Assembly: GCA_013397075.1 (NCBI GenBank)
Contig: VWZS01001987.1
Coordinates: forward strand, 434,664 to 498,663
Direction: 5' to 3'
DNA from: Rhabdornis inornatus
Taxonomy: Eukaryota > Chordata > Aves > Passeriformes > Rhabdornithidae
DNA length: 64,000 nucleotides
The position numbers were made by a program, and so were the translations under genes. Positions within the stretch are counted from its first letter, which is position 1. Every line of letters begins with the position of its first letter. The notes below the pieces were generated by a model. The model made no database searches and was not told the DNA's origin. It worked only from the letters and a program-made list of their open reading frames with translations. Below, in pieces: positions 40,801 through 49,179 of the stretch.

Positions 40801-41283
40801 CTTGCTGCATTTGGTCATCTTCTTGGCCAGATCATTGGGGTAGATGATTTTGATGCTGGCCAGCTGCTTGGCACTGCCCGAGACAGGGCTCCCCACTCCG
40901 CCCAGCGGGCTCAGGCTGCCGGCGTTCTCATTGCTGTTGACCATTTGGGTGGCAGGGCAGGCGGGTGAGGCTCCGGCGTGGGTGCTGCTGGTGCTCGCTT
41001 GAGTTTGGGCCTGAGTGTCCTTGTCGTACGTTGCCACAGTGCAGCAACTGGCACTGCTGCATCCACAACTCAGGGAGCGTGCAGAGCCGTTGGATGAGGG
41101 CATATACGTGAGATTAGCAGTCTTTAGGGACACGACAGCTGCGCCGAGCAAACTGGGGTGGCTCTCACCAGCAGAAGAGGCAGATTCAAGGAAGCTAGAG
41201 TCTAAACAAAGGTTGAGATCCTGAGGTCTCACTGGCCTCGAAAGTGCCACTACTACCCTGTCGTCTAAAGGAGATGGAGGCAT
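19632..41283 (-). CDS. DUSP10: DUSP10 / MKP-5, dual-specificity MAP kinase phosphatase 10 (three coding exons)
   Basis: The coding sequence is join(41283-40482, 23291-22914, 19897-19632) on the minus strand: 802 + 378 + 266 = 1446 nt, or 481 residues plus TGA. Human DUSP10 has 482. The protein dephosphorylates Thr and Tyr in the activation loops of p38 and JNK, in cytoplasm and nucleus. Seen in order: a Ser/Cys-rich N-terminal region (1 to about 138) peculiar to this MKP; a rhodanese-like kinase-binding domain (about 145-268) with a basic RRR at 199-201; a Gly-rich linker; and a dual-specificity phosphatase domain (about 320-465) with general-acid Asp376 in LPATDS and the signature HCQAGVSRS, nucleophile Cys407. 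The C-terminus PKLIGVETVV is near-identical to human. Both intron junctions are GT-AG and split a Gly codon (268) and a Glu codon (394). No frameshift or missing catalytic residue is visible. Confidence 0.97.
19898..22913 (-). other. DUSP10: DUSP10 intron between coding exons 2 and 3
   Basis: A 3.0-kb GT-AG intron (GTAATT ... TTTGCAG). I see no repeat, RNA gene or other coding sequence in it. Confidence 0.95.
22914..23291 (-). CDS. DUSP10: DUSP10 coding exon 2: linker and N-terminal half of the phosphatase domain
   Basis: The acceptor is TCTCTCTTCCCAG|GAGGACTC and the donor ATT G|GTAATT. The exon encodes residues 268-393 and begins GLSGFKQNHENLCDNSLQLQ. A run of six glycines (293-298) replaces the shorter VGGG of human; the rest of the linker is similar. 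From about residue 320 the catalytic domain starts with AELTPILPFLFLGNEHDAQDL. It includes VINVTTHLPLYHYEKG and the loop KRLPATDSNKQ, with general-acid Asp376. Met342 (ATG at 23070-23068) matches the methionine that starts the short human isoform of about 140 residues. Starting there here would also give 140 residues. Confidence 0.97.
23870..24450 (-). promoter_or_regulatory. DUSP10: GC-rich intronic patch, candidate promoter for a short DUSP10 form
   Basis: The patch contains a GGCGGCGGCGG run near 24.24 kb. There are three TGACATCAGC motifs (AP-1/CRE-like) at 24101-24110, 24162-24171 and 24177-24186, and an RFX-like GTTTCCATGGCGAT at 24132-24145. A minus-strand TATAAA is at 24564-24559. In the gene direction a strong donor CAG|GTAAAG follows, with the exon end at 23669, before coding exon 2 at 23291. 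This layout would suit an alternative first exon. Confidence 0.35.
27737..27830. repeat. (TTTG)n-like low-complexity tract
   Basis: An irregular run of TTTG, TTGTTT and poly-T inside the large DUSP10 intron. Confidence 0.8.
33565..33604. repeat. Exact 20-bp tandem duplication
   Basis: TCAGAAGCTTGGGCCCCTTC occurs twice head to tail (33565-33584 and 33585-33604) without a mismatch, so the duplication is probably recent. It is intronic. Confidence 0.95.
33917..33952. repeat. (CAAA)n/(CAAG)n microsatellite
   Basis: Several AAAC units followed by AAGC units and AACAACAAC, in the large intron. Confidence 0.85.
36300..36600. promoter_or_regulatory. AT-rich enhancer-like block in the large intron
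   Basis: TAATTA cores (AATTATATAATTAATGG at 36453-36469 and TAATAATTAC at 36473-36482) sit beside varied, non-repetitive sequence with no coding potential. Enhancer function is inferred from texture only. Confidence 0.25.
38043..38107 (-). promoter_or_regulatory. CArG box, MEF2 site and TATA box next to the intronic CpG island
   Basis: Read in the gene direction, a perfect SRF site CCTTATTAGG (38107-38098) is followed by TTATTTTTAA (38073-38064), which fits the MEF2 consensus YTAWWWWTAR at every position. Next comes TATATAAA (38050-38043). The CArG-to-TATA spacing of about 48 bases is like that of serum- or muscle-responsive promoters. A start would be expected near 38.015 kb. A possible donor CCC|GTAAGA lies at 37799. 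No transcript evidence is available here. Confidence 0.4.
38110..38620 (-). promoter_or_regulatory. Isolated intronic CpG island
   Basis: This is about 500 bases of CpG-dense sequence in the middle of AT-leaning intron DNA, including a NotI site GCGGCCGC at 38184-38191. It contains TGTTTGCAAACA at 38354-38365, a 12-base perfect palindrome of two opposed forkhead-type half-sites. It is about 1.9 kb downstream of coding exon 1 and too far from the main island to be part of it. Vertebrate CpG islands of this kind often mark alternative promoters. Confidence 0.6.
40482..41283 (-). CDS. DUSP10: DUSP10 coding exon 1: start codon, N-terminal region and rhodanese/MAPK-binding domain
   Basis: Translation begins MPPSPLDDRVVVALSRPVRP at the ATG at 41283-41281, the same start as human DUSP10. 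Upstream in-frame codons are open as far as the splice acceptor but contain no ATG, which fixes this start. Residues 1 to about 138 are the poorly folded extension that sets MKP-5 apart from other MKPs. From about 145 the rhodanese-like domain follows, with PVIIDCRPFMEYNKSHIQGA and, at residues 196-201, the basic KISRRR docking motif for p38 and JNK. Compared with human, most differences are small changes in the Ser/Thr/Ala-rich stretch between about 95 and 120. The donor is CTA AAA G|GTAATCC, with the exon ending at 40482. The context before the ATG is weak (C at -3, C at +4). Confidence 0.97.
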
Positions 41284-41327
41284 CAGGAGGCTGAGCACTA
41301 GCAAGTTCAGAAGAACTCAAGATCACC
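41284..41327 (-). other. DUSP10: DUSP10 5'UTR segment in the first coding exon, with splice acceptor
   Basis: On the minus strand a pyrimidine tract ending TTTTTCTTTTTCAG abuts GGTGATC, placing the exon start at 41327. The 44 bases before the ATG are therefore 5'UTR. This matches human DUSP10, where the start codon is in the second exon behind a non-coding first exon. Confidence 0.75.
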
Positions 41328-41919
41328 CTGAAAAAGAAAAAGCAGAAGGGAAAGAAGAAAAAAGGTGATGAAAACAGATCATGAAATCACATAAACCTAC
41401 AAATCCAACAACTTATTTTGCCAACACCCATTATTCCCAACCTAACAACCCCTTCTGACAGTTACCAGCTCACAGTAGTTGCTAAAAAGCCTTTTCAGTG
41501 CTGCAGAGAATGCTTCAGCTATCTGCATGTGCGCCCATGGCACGCAGAACCCACACGAGCAGCCTGGACAGTGCAGTGACACCCAGGAAGAGGCATTTAG
41601 CTACACGCAGATGGTGCTGAGCTATTCCGAAACCCCAGGCTGCAAGGCTTACCACTGATAACGACAGAGGCACGCTCCCTCATCCCGTTGCTCACTGAAA
41701 AGGAAGCACCTACTGGGCTGAGTGTACTACAGGGAAGAACGTGTAAGAGCTGAATAGCTGAATGTGTCAGGGGTGATACGCAATTTTTCCAGCACGCTGG
41801 AATAAAATTAGCCTGTGAATACATTTTCTGAGACAATTACAAACTTGAACATGTAAGGCTAAACAAAAAATACCGAGAAGATAACAGAAAAATTAGCTTC
41901 TGGAGATCCTTATACGCAC
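41328..41919 (-). other. DUSP10: Probable DUSP10 intron 1 (if the donor at 41919 is used)
   Basis: The 3' end is well supported by the pyrimidine tract and CAG at 41330-41328. The 5' end is only a candidate (AAG|GTGCGT). No other feature is seen. Confidence 0.4.
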
Positions 41920-42640
41920 CTTGCACTTCCCTCCCCCCGTTAGAGGTGAATCCAGTCCCAGTTAAGTCCCTAGCTCCAGTCTCGGGAAGGCTGCTGTTCT
42001 CCAGCAGTCCGTGAGGCAAGATCCCCACTCCCCACCACATTTCACTTTTCTACAAAGAGTGGTTCCCTCTGCTCCAGCCAAGGTCACTGCCTGCCCAGCC
42101 TTTGCCTTCCCATCTGGTAAGACGCAGCACGCAGGATTTGAATCCCCCCGTTTCCACTCGGAAGACAAGGAAGACGACAAGAGCAAAACATCCAAAGCCA
42201 GCCCTAACAGTGCGTCTCTTTCACCAGTAACTTCGGGAGCAGCCGCAGCTCTCTGAAAAACCCATCCCAGCACCAACTCCACCAACTCCACCAAGCCCTG
42301 GGAGCGGGGCAAGCACTCGCAGCTCCCGTTTGCCGCCCCAGCTGGCCCTGCACCGGGCCGGCCAGGAAGCGGCACGGAGATGTCCATCCCGAGCAGGGGG
42401 CGGCCGGGGGACACTGTCACACTGTCACCCCCAGCAGCAGCCGCTGTACGGAGCGAACCGCGGGCACCTCCGGAGCGCGGAAAGGTAAAGGTGCGGCGAC
42501 CCGCCCGCCCGTGCCACGGCGGAGCTGCCGCGGCCGGGCACAGCGGGGCTCGCTCGGGGCACGGCTTTCCCAGCCCGCTCTTTTCCCAACTCTCCCTTCA
42601 CTCTGTTTTAGGATAACAACTAGGATAAGGGCGCCCTGAG
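41920..42640 (-). other. DUSP10: Possible non-coding first exon of DUSP10 (limits uncertain)
   Basis: The exon must lie upstream of the acceptor at 41328. The best minus-strand donor I can see between there and the gap is GCAAG|GTGCGT, which would end the exon at 41920; CTG|GTGAAA near 42.22 kb is a weaker option. A TATA-like TATTTAAA near 42.67 kb would fit a start near 42.64 kb. The real start may equally lie inside the gap. Inference only. Confidence 0.3.
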
Positions 42641-43560
42641 CGCCTTCGCCTGACGCAGTTAAAAATTTTAAATAAAGGAGGGAGACAACCGAGTTCCCCC
42701 AGCGAGGGGAAACAACGAAAGAGCCCACAAAAAGCGGGAAGCTGAAGTTTTGCCTTCGATCGCAGGGAGCCGGGGTTGCCGCCAATGGCGCGGCGNNNNN
42801 NNNNNNNNNNNNNNNNNNNNNNNNNNNNNNNNNNNNNNNNNNNNNNNNNNNNNNNNNNNNNNNNNNNNNNNNNNNNNNNNNNNNNNNNNNNNNNNNNNNN
42901 NNNNNNNNNNNNNNNNNNNNNNNNNNNNNNNNNNNNNNNNNNNNNNNNNNNNNNNNNNNNNNNNNNNNNNNNNNNNNNNNNNNNNNNNNNNNNNNNNNNN
43001 NNNNNNNNNNNNNNNNNNNNNNNNNNNNNNNNNNNNNNNNNNNNNNNNNNNNNNNNNNNNNNNNNNNNNNNNNNNNNNNNNNNNNNNNNNNNNNNNNNNN
43101 NNNNNNNNNNNNNNNNNNNNNNNNNNNNNNNNNNNNNNNNNNNNNNNNNNNNNNNNNNNNNNNNNNNNNNNNNNNNNNNNNNNNNNNNNNNNNNNNNNNN
43201 NNNNNNNNNNNNNNNNNNNNNNNNNNNNNNNNNNNNNNNNNNNNNNNNNNNNNNNNNNNNNNNNNNNNNNNNNNNNNNNNNNNNNNNNNNNNNNNNNNNN
43301 NNNNNNNNNNNNNNNNNNNNNNNNNNNNNNNNNNNNNNNNNNNNNNNNNNNNNNNNNNNNNNNNNNNNNNNNNNNNNNNNNNNNNNNNNNAGCGGCACCA
43401 GCTACGGTGGCAGGAGAACACCAGCCCCGCTCCCGGCAGCGGGCAGTGCTGCCCGTCCGCCCCAGCCCCGCCGCCGAGAGGATGCTGTTGAGGTGCTTTT
43501 CCAAGCGGTTCTTCCCTGTCACAAACGAGCCCGCACGAGGTGCTTGGGAAGAGGGAACAC
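42100..43560 (-). promoter_or_regulatory. DUSP10: CpG island, probable main DUSP10 promoter, interrupted by the assembly gap
   Basis: GC-rich, CpG-dense sequence lies on both sides of the gap (for example 42300-42560, 42740-42795 and 43391-43530), in contrast to the AT-leaning surroundings. It sits just upstream of the first coding exon, where a vertebrate CpG-island promoter is expected. A CCAAT on the plus strand is at 42782-42786 at the gap edge. A TATA-like stretch and a TGCGTCAG motif (minus strand) lie near 42.65-42.68 kb. The core promoter itself may be in the missing bases. Confidence 0.7.
42796..43390. other. Assembly gap, 595 N
   Basis: These bases are undetermined. Long open frames that run through the Ns in several frames are artefacts. 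Both flanks are GC-rich, so the missing sequence is probably GC-rich promoter DNA that resisted sequencing. Confidence 0.99.
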
Positions 43561-44608
43561 CAGCAGTCACATCCCCTCATGGGCCAGTCCATCACGCATC
43601 AACGCACCGGGACACAGACAGGGAAAGTGGCATCTCCAGAGCAGTGCATCCTCCCATGTCTTTCTTAACCATGGGAATGACAAAGTGTTTCCCCTACAAT
43701 CAGGAATGCCAACCCTTTGAGCCACAGGAGGAAAGATGAAGTTAGAGCTGGTAAGAATGGTGCATTCGTACCAGTCCACTCTGACCATAGAAGCACTGGA
43801 AAGTTTCACCTACAGCCCACCATGCAAACCAGCCTTTGAGCTCCGGGAGGAAGGGTGAAGTTGGAGCAGGTATGAACAAGCAGAACGAGCCCACACTAAA
43901 TACTTGGAAGTAGAAGCACAGTAATATCCCCACACAAAAGCAGTAAATCACAGGGAGGGCAGGAGATGTGCCCCACACTGCCCAAAGACAGCCAGGCCTG
44001 GAGGTCCCTGCCTGCCTGACCCCCAGATTAAAGATGGATCCAGCTGCTCCATGTTATGGAAACTCAGATAGAACCCAGCTTTGGTGCATTGTCCAGTAAA
44101 AATCCTGAATTTTCAGATTAGACTAGACTCTCCCAGTGTAAAAAGGAAAGCAGCACATGCTGGAGGACAAGATTTTAAGGACCTGTTACAAGGATTAGCA
44201 TGAATCCCTTTCATCCTTTCTGTCAGAGGCTGACATGGGAAGAATAATGATCTTTCACCCTTGCTACGTGAGCACTACAAGGTGAGAATTGATTTTCAAG
44301 TCACATGGATCAGCTCATCACACACACTAGGAGGGTACCTGGCAGCAGCACGGGATTTCTGCACCCCTTCCTTCCTCACTTTGCAATCTATTTACACATT
44401 TCCTGGTTCAGCAAACCACATCTCATCATGTACCAGGCCATCACATATCAATCCATTAATTCAGAGACAGGGAAAGTGGCATCTCCAGAGCAATGCATCC
44501 TCCCATGTCCTTCCTAACCGTGGGAGTGACAAAGCTTCACCTACACCCAGAAATGCCAGCCCTTTGAGCTACAGCAGGAAAGATGAAGTTTTGAGCTGCT
44601 AAGAAGTT
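43525..44608 (+). repeat. Degenerate local repeat, three related copies beside the promoter gap
   Basis: Copy A (43574-43757) and copy C (44424-44608) align over nearly their whole length, sharing exact blocks such as CAGGGAAAGTGGCATCTCCA and CATCCTCCCATGT. Copy B (43797-43880) has only the second half (TTTCACCTACA...CTTTGAGCTCCGGGAGGAAG). The sequence before copy A (ACGAGCCCGCACGAGGTGCTTGG, from 43525) recurs after copy B at 43885, a spacing of 360 bases. The unit is not a repeat family I recognise. It has no convincing coding potential, although copies A and C share one open frame. Confidence 0.8.
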
Positions 44609-44844
44609 GTCAGCATGAAAATATTGAATCTAAATTAGCCCCCAAAGATTTTGGTTCTGAGATGTATGCAGATAATTAATTTTTCAACTGGGATTTTAAA
44701 GCTGTAACTACCAATCCAACTGGGTCTATTGCAAAAAAAAAAAGTATAAAACGCAGTAATAGCATCATCCAGATTTAAAAAAAAATTAAAACAGAGAGCA
44801 AGATTTTAGAAACACTGAATACTTGACTTTTTAAATTAATAGTT

Positions 44845-45008
44845 CTAAGGTAAACAGCAAGTCAGATCCTTTTCCTCACAGCCATTCTTTAAACAATCAG
44901 TTGCTTCTCCTAAATGTTCCTTGTAAGACAGCAGCTCATCCAGCACGACCTCAGGGTTTTGGTTTCCAGTGTTGTAATACCACAGCAGGGCACCAGTTCC
45001 CCTGCACG
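44845..45008 (-). other. Candidate orphan terminal exon (unrecognised product)
   Basis: On the minus strand a pyrimidine-rich acceptor (ACTTCTTCTTCCTTCCAG) is followed at 45008 by a frame open for 54 codons to TAG at 44847-44845. It includes YYNTGNQNPEVVLDELLSYK and ends EEKDLTCCLP, which has a protein-like composition. I recognise no family, and no partner exon was found. It could be chance. Confidence 0.15.
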
Positions 45009-48000
45009 CTGGAAGGAAGAAGAAGTGGGGGAAAGCTCTCACTTGTAACAGCTTCACGTCCAGCACTCTGCTCCCACTGAGAGCAAATGTGGGGAAAGAC
45101 TTCAAGCAATTAAGCCAGAGAGTGACTTCACCCAGCATAGACCACAGTCTGGAGGTATTACCTTGTGCAGTCCCCATGCATAAATGCAAACCAGGCTTTG
45201 ACAGAGCTGTGCAATCGCTGCATGAACAGCTGCCCTCCCCAGCAAGGAAGCAAACAGCTCCATGGAGAAATGCACTGGTCCCAGACTCTGCAAACACTGG
45301 TCAGTTCCCCAGAGGTGCCACTGTGAGACACCACTAGAGCATTGCCAGGCTCTCTATTCCTCTTTATCCGTGGCTTGCTGAGGTTGGCAATGGCTCACAG
45401 CAGAGCAGGGGTAGCTCGTGCTTCCCTCAAAACCTCCCTTTCAGGCCGTGCTTGGGCTTGGGGAAGGAGCTTCCCATGGGCTTGTGTTGAATTCACCACC
45501 TGAAATGGTCCCTCCAACCAGGGCAGCTGGCAACTGTGTTCCTGTTTATGCATCTCCCAAAGCTAGACATCTCCTGAGGCAAATATTTGCTAGAAAACAC
45601 TTGGAATCACTGATTTAGCAACCTTTTCCTTTCTGACCAGATTTCTCAGTACAGTACTAACAATGTGCACCAAGAAAATGTTTTGTGACTTGCTTATGGA
45701 GGAGTTCTCCTCACAGGAGAGCTGTGCAGAGGTTACTCACAGCAAGCAATGCTCCCTTCTGAAGGATACTCAGCCTTTGCTAGGTTTTCTTATAATACAA
45801 AGAGAGGCCAAATGTTATTTTGTCTAATATTTTACTTAACTTTTTATTTTTCTAAGAATGTCGACTGTAAGTTGCTATTCCCCCCCAGTTTCAGAGGATT
45901 CCCTACACAACTTTTGTGACTTCATGCTTAATAAATTTTATTAGCCTATGACATAAGATTGGCCTTTTTCCTGCTCTCAGAAACCACAGCCCATTGTGAC
46001 TTTTTTTCTGAGCATATTCAATGAACAGCTTTCTAAATGCTTTTGCTCTCTGTAATTCAACACCAAAACAGACAAGACTTATCCATTCCCTAAAAACTAA
46101 ACTAATATTTTCTGAAAAGCACACAAGAATTCTTACTATGAAAGCTGGCAGATCTTAGTTAAATTCCCACTTCTAGCAGTAGCGGTACATGGGATTTTGA
46201 CATTTATTTTTCTCAAATGCTTTTGCCACCATGGTGCACTTGCTCAGACAACTGAAGAAAACCACAAGCAGACAAAGTGAAATCATCTCAGAATTGAAGC
46301 AAATCCTCATAAACTCTCACAGTAAACTAATTGCTTAAAATCCAATCAAACCCGTTCAACCTCACAAAAAGGGTAAAGATTGCTAAAAGACCATGCTGAA
46401 TATTTAACAGATGTGAAAAAGAAGCCATCAAAATTCTCGCCAACAACACAGACACCCTTTAAGTGCTCTCAAACTAAACAGTTTCTTCTTATTGAAAGAT
46501 TTCTTCCACATCAACCTTTTTCCACTCTACAGAGACCTTTTATCTTGTTTAGGATTACAAAAAGACACAGAACATAATTGCCTTCATCAACACAGCCATG
46601 TACAGCACCTGCCCTCCACCTAAGCAGAGAAGAAGGTGTGCTGTCCTGTCCCCAGAACATTCAAATCTCTGGAGTCATGCATGAAGAAAGGATTTCACCT
46701 GTTGAACATATGACTGCAGAATGGGGCTCTCCAATATTGGCTGCTCTCTGGGGTAGCATTATTCTGGTTTTAGGGCACAGTAACAACCAAAGCTGGGATT
46801 TCACAGTAACAGGCTGTGTGTAAAGACAACAAAGGACAGACAACAAAGCCTGTCCCTCCTGAGACTGCCATTTGAAGAGACCAATGCAAGTTCCCAATTT
46901 TACTGGTAGAAATGGGAAGCAAGAGCCTGAGTGACTTCTCTAAGGTCACACAACAGCTTACACAGTGGAGCAGAAAATTGGGAAACTTGGGAAAACAGGT
47001 GCTAACCAGCACCATATTTCAACTACAAACCTGTAGCTCACACTTCATCAGGTATCACACGAATTGGCTAAAATAAAACGTCCTTGGGAGGTAAACTGAT
47101 TTTCTATGTGTTCACACCTTAAGTTTGCCCATTCGTTTTTTTAAGCACTGTTTGATTCTTGTTAGGTTTTAGTACATTACATGGCACCTTTGTTTGTCCT
47201 TGTTAGAAATGTCAGTTCACTACACAGGCAAAGCTGAGAAACCACTGTTAGCCATTCTGTTAGCCTTTTGCAAGAAAAGGATATCCCCCTTTTTCCTTTC
47301 TTTTGGAAGCCTGTTTAAAGGCACCTTAGTAAAATACAAGCTTCCCTCTTAAGGTATCATCTGGTACTAGAGGAAGCAACCTGTTTTATAGAAACAGTTC
47401 ATCTTCTAAGCAAGGGGGTGGGATTGAAACTGTGCACAAAATGAATTTATAAGGAAAATGAGAGCCAGTAGTAAACATAAAGATGCATCCTGGTGCTCCT
47501 GCTTGCTTTTTATGGCTTATCTCCAGTGGGGAAGCTGCTATAAAATTACTTAAGTGAGAAACTGAAATGCAACAGCTCTGGCACAGTAACTCCATGTGGT
47601 TGCCTTTGCTGCAAGTTACCAGCCTGTGTAGGTTTGGAAAGGGGCAGGTGATGCCAGGTGTCCCTTCCCTGGGGCACACCACAGGACAGTTAGAGCAAGG
47701 AGGTCATGGTGGTGAGCAGCATCCTTTAAACAAAGGAATAACACAGGCAGTCAGACAGGTGAAGCCAGGCCACATCTCCTGACCATGCCTGCTCCAGCTC
47801 AACTCTGGGTCACTGCTGTGGGGCTGTGGCCAGATACTCACCCCACAGCCCTTGCAGACATGCCTGCTTCCTCGTGCTTGCTAGCAGATGACAGCTTGAG
47901 ACCACCCTGCAAACACCTGGAGCTGCTGCAGATGGATGAGTTAGTTTGATTAATTAGGGGACAAGCTAATCTGGGGGAGTTTGCCTGCAGTACCTCCATC

Positions 48001-48924
48001 AGCATCCCCCTAACCCTTCTGCCAGTGGAGTGTGAGGATGGCTGCACATTGGGAGGAGTGGGAAGTGGTTCAACACCTTTAAGATGCTGGAGTGAGATGA
48101 TATGTGCTCACAGCCTTGTTTATACACTTTCATTAAACAAATGCAGCTACAGATTGACATTTTAATTTCTCTATATGACATTTACCAGGGCTTCAAAACA
48201 AACATATTTCCACTTACCTGCCGGCATATGCCACCTTTAAAGCAATAGAGGAATGATTAAATTGGAGTTTGCTTCAGTAAAGTCAGCTAGTTTTTCAAAC
48301 CTGCCTGGGTCCAACCTGCTCATTTTTATTTCAGGTTCTCTAATCATCTCTGGCTGCAGCCTGGCCAGGAATCTCAGCAGGACATACAGAGATTATTATT
48401 TCCTTAACAGTCCTTTTATCAGTATGATTTTCCCATTAAAGTGAACAGGCAGTCACTGGTCTCCCCAGGGTACTTGTACCTTAGAGAACAGAAGAGACTC
48501 TGGTTACAAGAAGTCTTCAGGTGTGTTCCTGCAGCCTCCACACGACCAGCATAAAGCAACACATCAGGAGCACATCAGTAGGACAGAACAGGACAGGCAC
48601 ATCTGTGCTGCCCAGGAGGGGACAAGGGCTTGGGAGGAAAGGAGTAAAAGAGTATGAAAAGTAAAAAAGGAACTGCTTTCTGAAGGTCTTTATTTATTAA
48701 TTGTCTCTGGGCCAGACAGTCTTTCTTTCTTTTCTTAGAGCTTGGGTGAGATCCCTCACTCTGTCTTTCCTTAGAAGAGCCAAAGGGGAAGACACTGGTG
48801 ATGAGGAGCAGAGCAAGAGCACTGGAAAAAGTCCAGTTGGAGTCACTCCCATAACTCTATTCAGCAGTTTGGGGTCATAAAGGCTAGTCCCTCCTGGCTT
48901 CAAAAAGAGATCAGGGAAGGTGAA

Positions 48925-49179
48925 TTATTCAGATTGGCTCTGTTGGAAAATAAGTGCACAGACAGTCGCCCCTGTGACAATTGCTGTGAGTGAGAGTGCT
49001 GCAGAGCTATTGACGGCCAGCTGGGCCAAATTCTGCTCCCTGTCACACCCAACCCGCCTGATCGATGCCGTGAGAGCAAACAGTGCCTGCCGTGCACAAG
49101 GTCTCCTTCCCAGAGGCAAATATCCGATTGTCCTGGCCTGGCAGCTGCAGGCAGACGTGCACAGGGCAGAGGAGGCCAT
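48925..49179 (-). other. Short open frame with a membrane-segment pattern (doubtful)
   Basis: 84 codons from an ATG at 49179 to a stop at 48925. The C-terminal half (DREQNLAQLAVNSSAALSLT, then AIVTGATVCALIFQQSQSE) has one hydrophobic segment and a loose likeness to the second half of dispanin/CD225 proteins. The first membrane segment and the usual Cys pairs are missing. It is more likely chance or a relic than a working gene. Confidence 0.12.

Noticed and set aside
40534..40968. 144-codon frame on the plus strand within coding exon 1
   Set aside because: It is the antisense shadow of the DUSP10 exon, whose own frame is clearly conserved.
41284..41304. In-frame N-terminal extension of DUSP10 from codon 41304
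   Set aside because: That codon is TTG, not ATG. The human protein starts at the ATG at 41283.
42417..43739. Very long open frames on both strands around 42.4-43.7 kb
   Set aside because: They run through the 595 undetermined bases, which contain no readable stops. The flanking parts have no protein-like content.
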